A stretch of DNA of 5,821 nucleotides from JBFKAV01 sp041621405. Lineage in GTDB: Bacteria; Pseudomonadota; Alphaproteobacteria; Rhodobacterales; Rhodobacteraceae. The translations under genes and the position numbers were made by a program. Positions 5,684 to 5,821 of this stretch are shown piece by piece. The notes beneath the pieces were generated by a model, which was not told the origin of the DNA, did no database searches, and saw only the letters and a list, made by a program, of their open reading frames with translations. The number at the start of each line of letters is the position of its first letter. Within the stretch, counting starts at the first letter, position 1. Location: NCBI GenBank assembly GCA_041621405.1, contig JBFKAV010000188.1, positions 1 to 5,821 on the forward strand, written 5' to 3'.

Positions 5684-5821
5684 TGCCCCACGCCGTGATC
5701 GACGGCATTTCCACCCGCTACGAGGTGATGGGCGACGGCCCGCCCTTGCTGATGTTCTCTCCAGGCGGCTTCGACGCGCGGGTCGAGAAATGGACGGACC
5801 TCGGCGTCTATGCCCGGATCA
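5683..5821 (+). CDS. Alpha/beta hydrolase, N-terminal part (continues past right edge)
   Basis: Only 46 codons are visible, starting at an ATG whose A is also the last base of the PanB-like stop (TGATG). GGGAGG at 5672-5677 provides a clear ribosome site. The peptide begins MPHAVIDGISTRYEVMGDGP and continues PLLMFSPGGFDARVEKW. The pattern 'x-G-x-x-x-x-Y-x-x-x-G-x-G-x-P-L-L' followed by a small-residue/PGG turn is the usual first strands and oxyanion-hole loop of an alpha/beta hydrolase. The nucleophile elbow and the acid/His of the triad lie beyond the edge, so catalytic competence and ester, lactone or C-C bond specificity cannot be judged. Tight coupling to the upstream genes suggests a step in the same pathway, for example hydrolysing a ring-cleavage product. 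Confidence 0.78.
   Translation, partial: MPHAVIDGISTRYEVMGDGPPLLMFSPGGFDARVEKWTDLGVYARI

Overview
The window is very GC-rich, densely coded DNA with strong G/C bias at third codon positions. It uses GTG starts as well as ATG, and genes overlap or nearly touch. This fits a high-GC alphaproteobacterium; a Rhodobacterales- or Rhizobiales-like host is my inference from protein style, not something I could test. I saw no rRNA, tRNA, CRISPR array, insertion sequence or convincing intrinsic terminator.

Layout: a divergent control region at about 171-279 separates a leftward cupin gene, cut by the left edge, from a rightward run of six genes. These are (1) an EutA-family ASKHA ATPase with unusual His-rich ends (280-1968), (2) an IclR-family regulator (2034-2861), (3) a [2Fe-2S]/FAD/NAD(P)H oxygenase-type reductase (2885-3871), (4) a 4,5-dihydroxyphthalate-decarboxylase-like / periplasmic-binding-fold protein without a signal peptide (3879-4865), (5) a PanB-like (ketopantoate hydroxymethyltransferase family) TIM-barrel protein (4862-5683), and (6) the start of an alpha/beta hydrolase (5683 to the right edge). 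Gaps from gene 2 onward are 23 bp, 7 bp, a 4-bp overlap and a 1-bp overlap, so genes 2-6 look like one transcript. Gene 1 probably belongs to it, with a 65-bp gap before gene 2.

The control region holds a perfect 17-bp palindrome, ATGGACCGTCGGTCCAT, at 244-260. Its TGGA-N7-TCCA form is the shape of the classical IclR operator. It lies between a good leftward promoter (TTGACG-N17-TATCGT) and a weaker rightward one, so the operon's own IclR protein could control both directions.

Taken together this looks like an inducible catabolic operon. The reductase would feed electrons to an oxygenase not present in the window. The decarboxylase-like protein, cupin, hydrolase and PanB-like protein (perhaps acting as a retro-aldolase on a 2-oxo acid) would process the product. 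The substrate cannot be read from the sequence. The most unusual points are an EutA-type reactivating-factor homologue in an oxidative operon with no ethanolamine ammonia-lyase genes in view, its His-rich tail, and a PanB homologue that keeps the metal-site aspartates but lacks the catalytic glutamate of true PanB.
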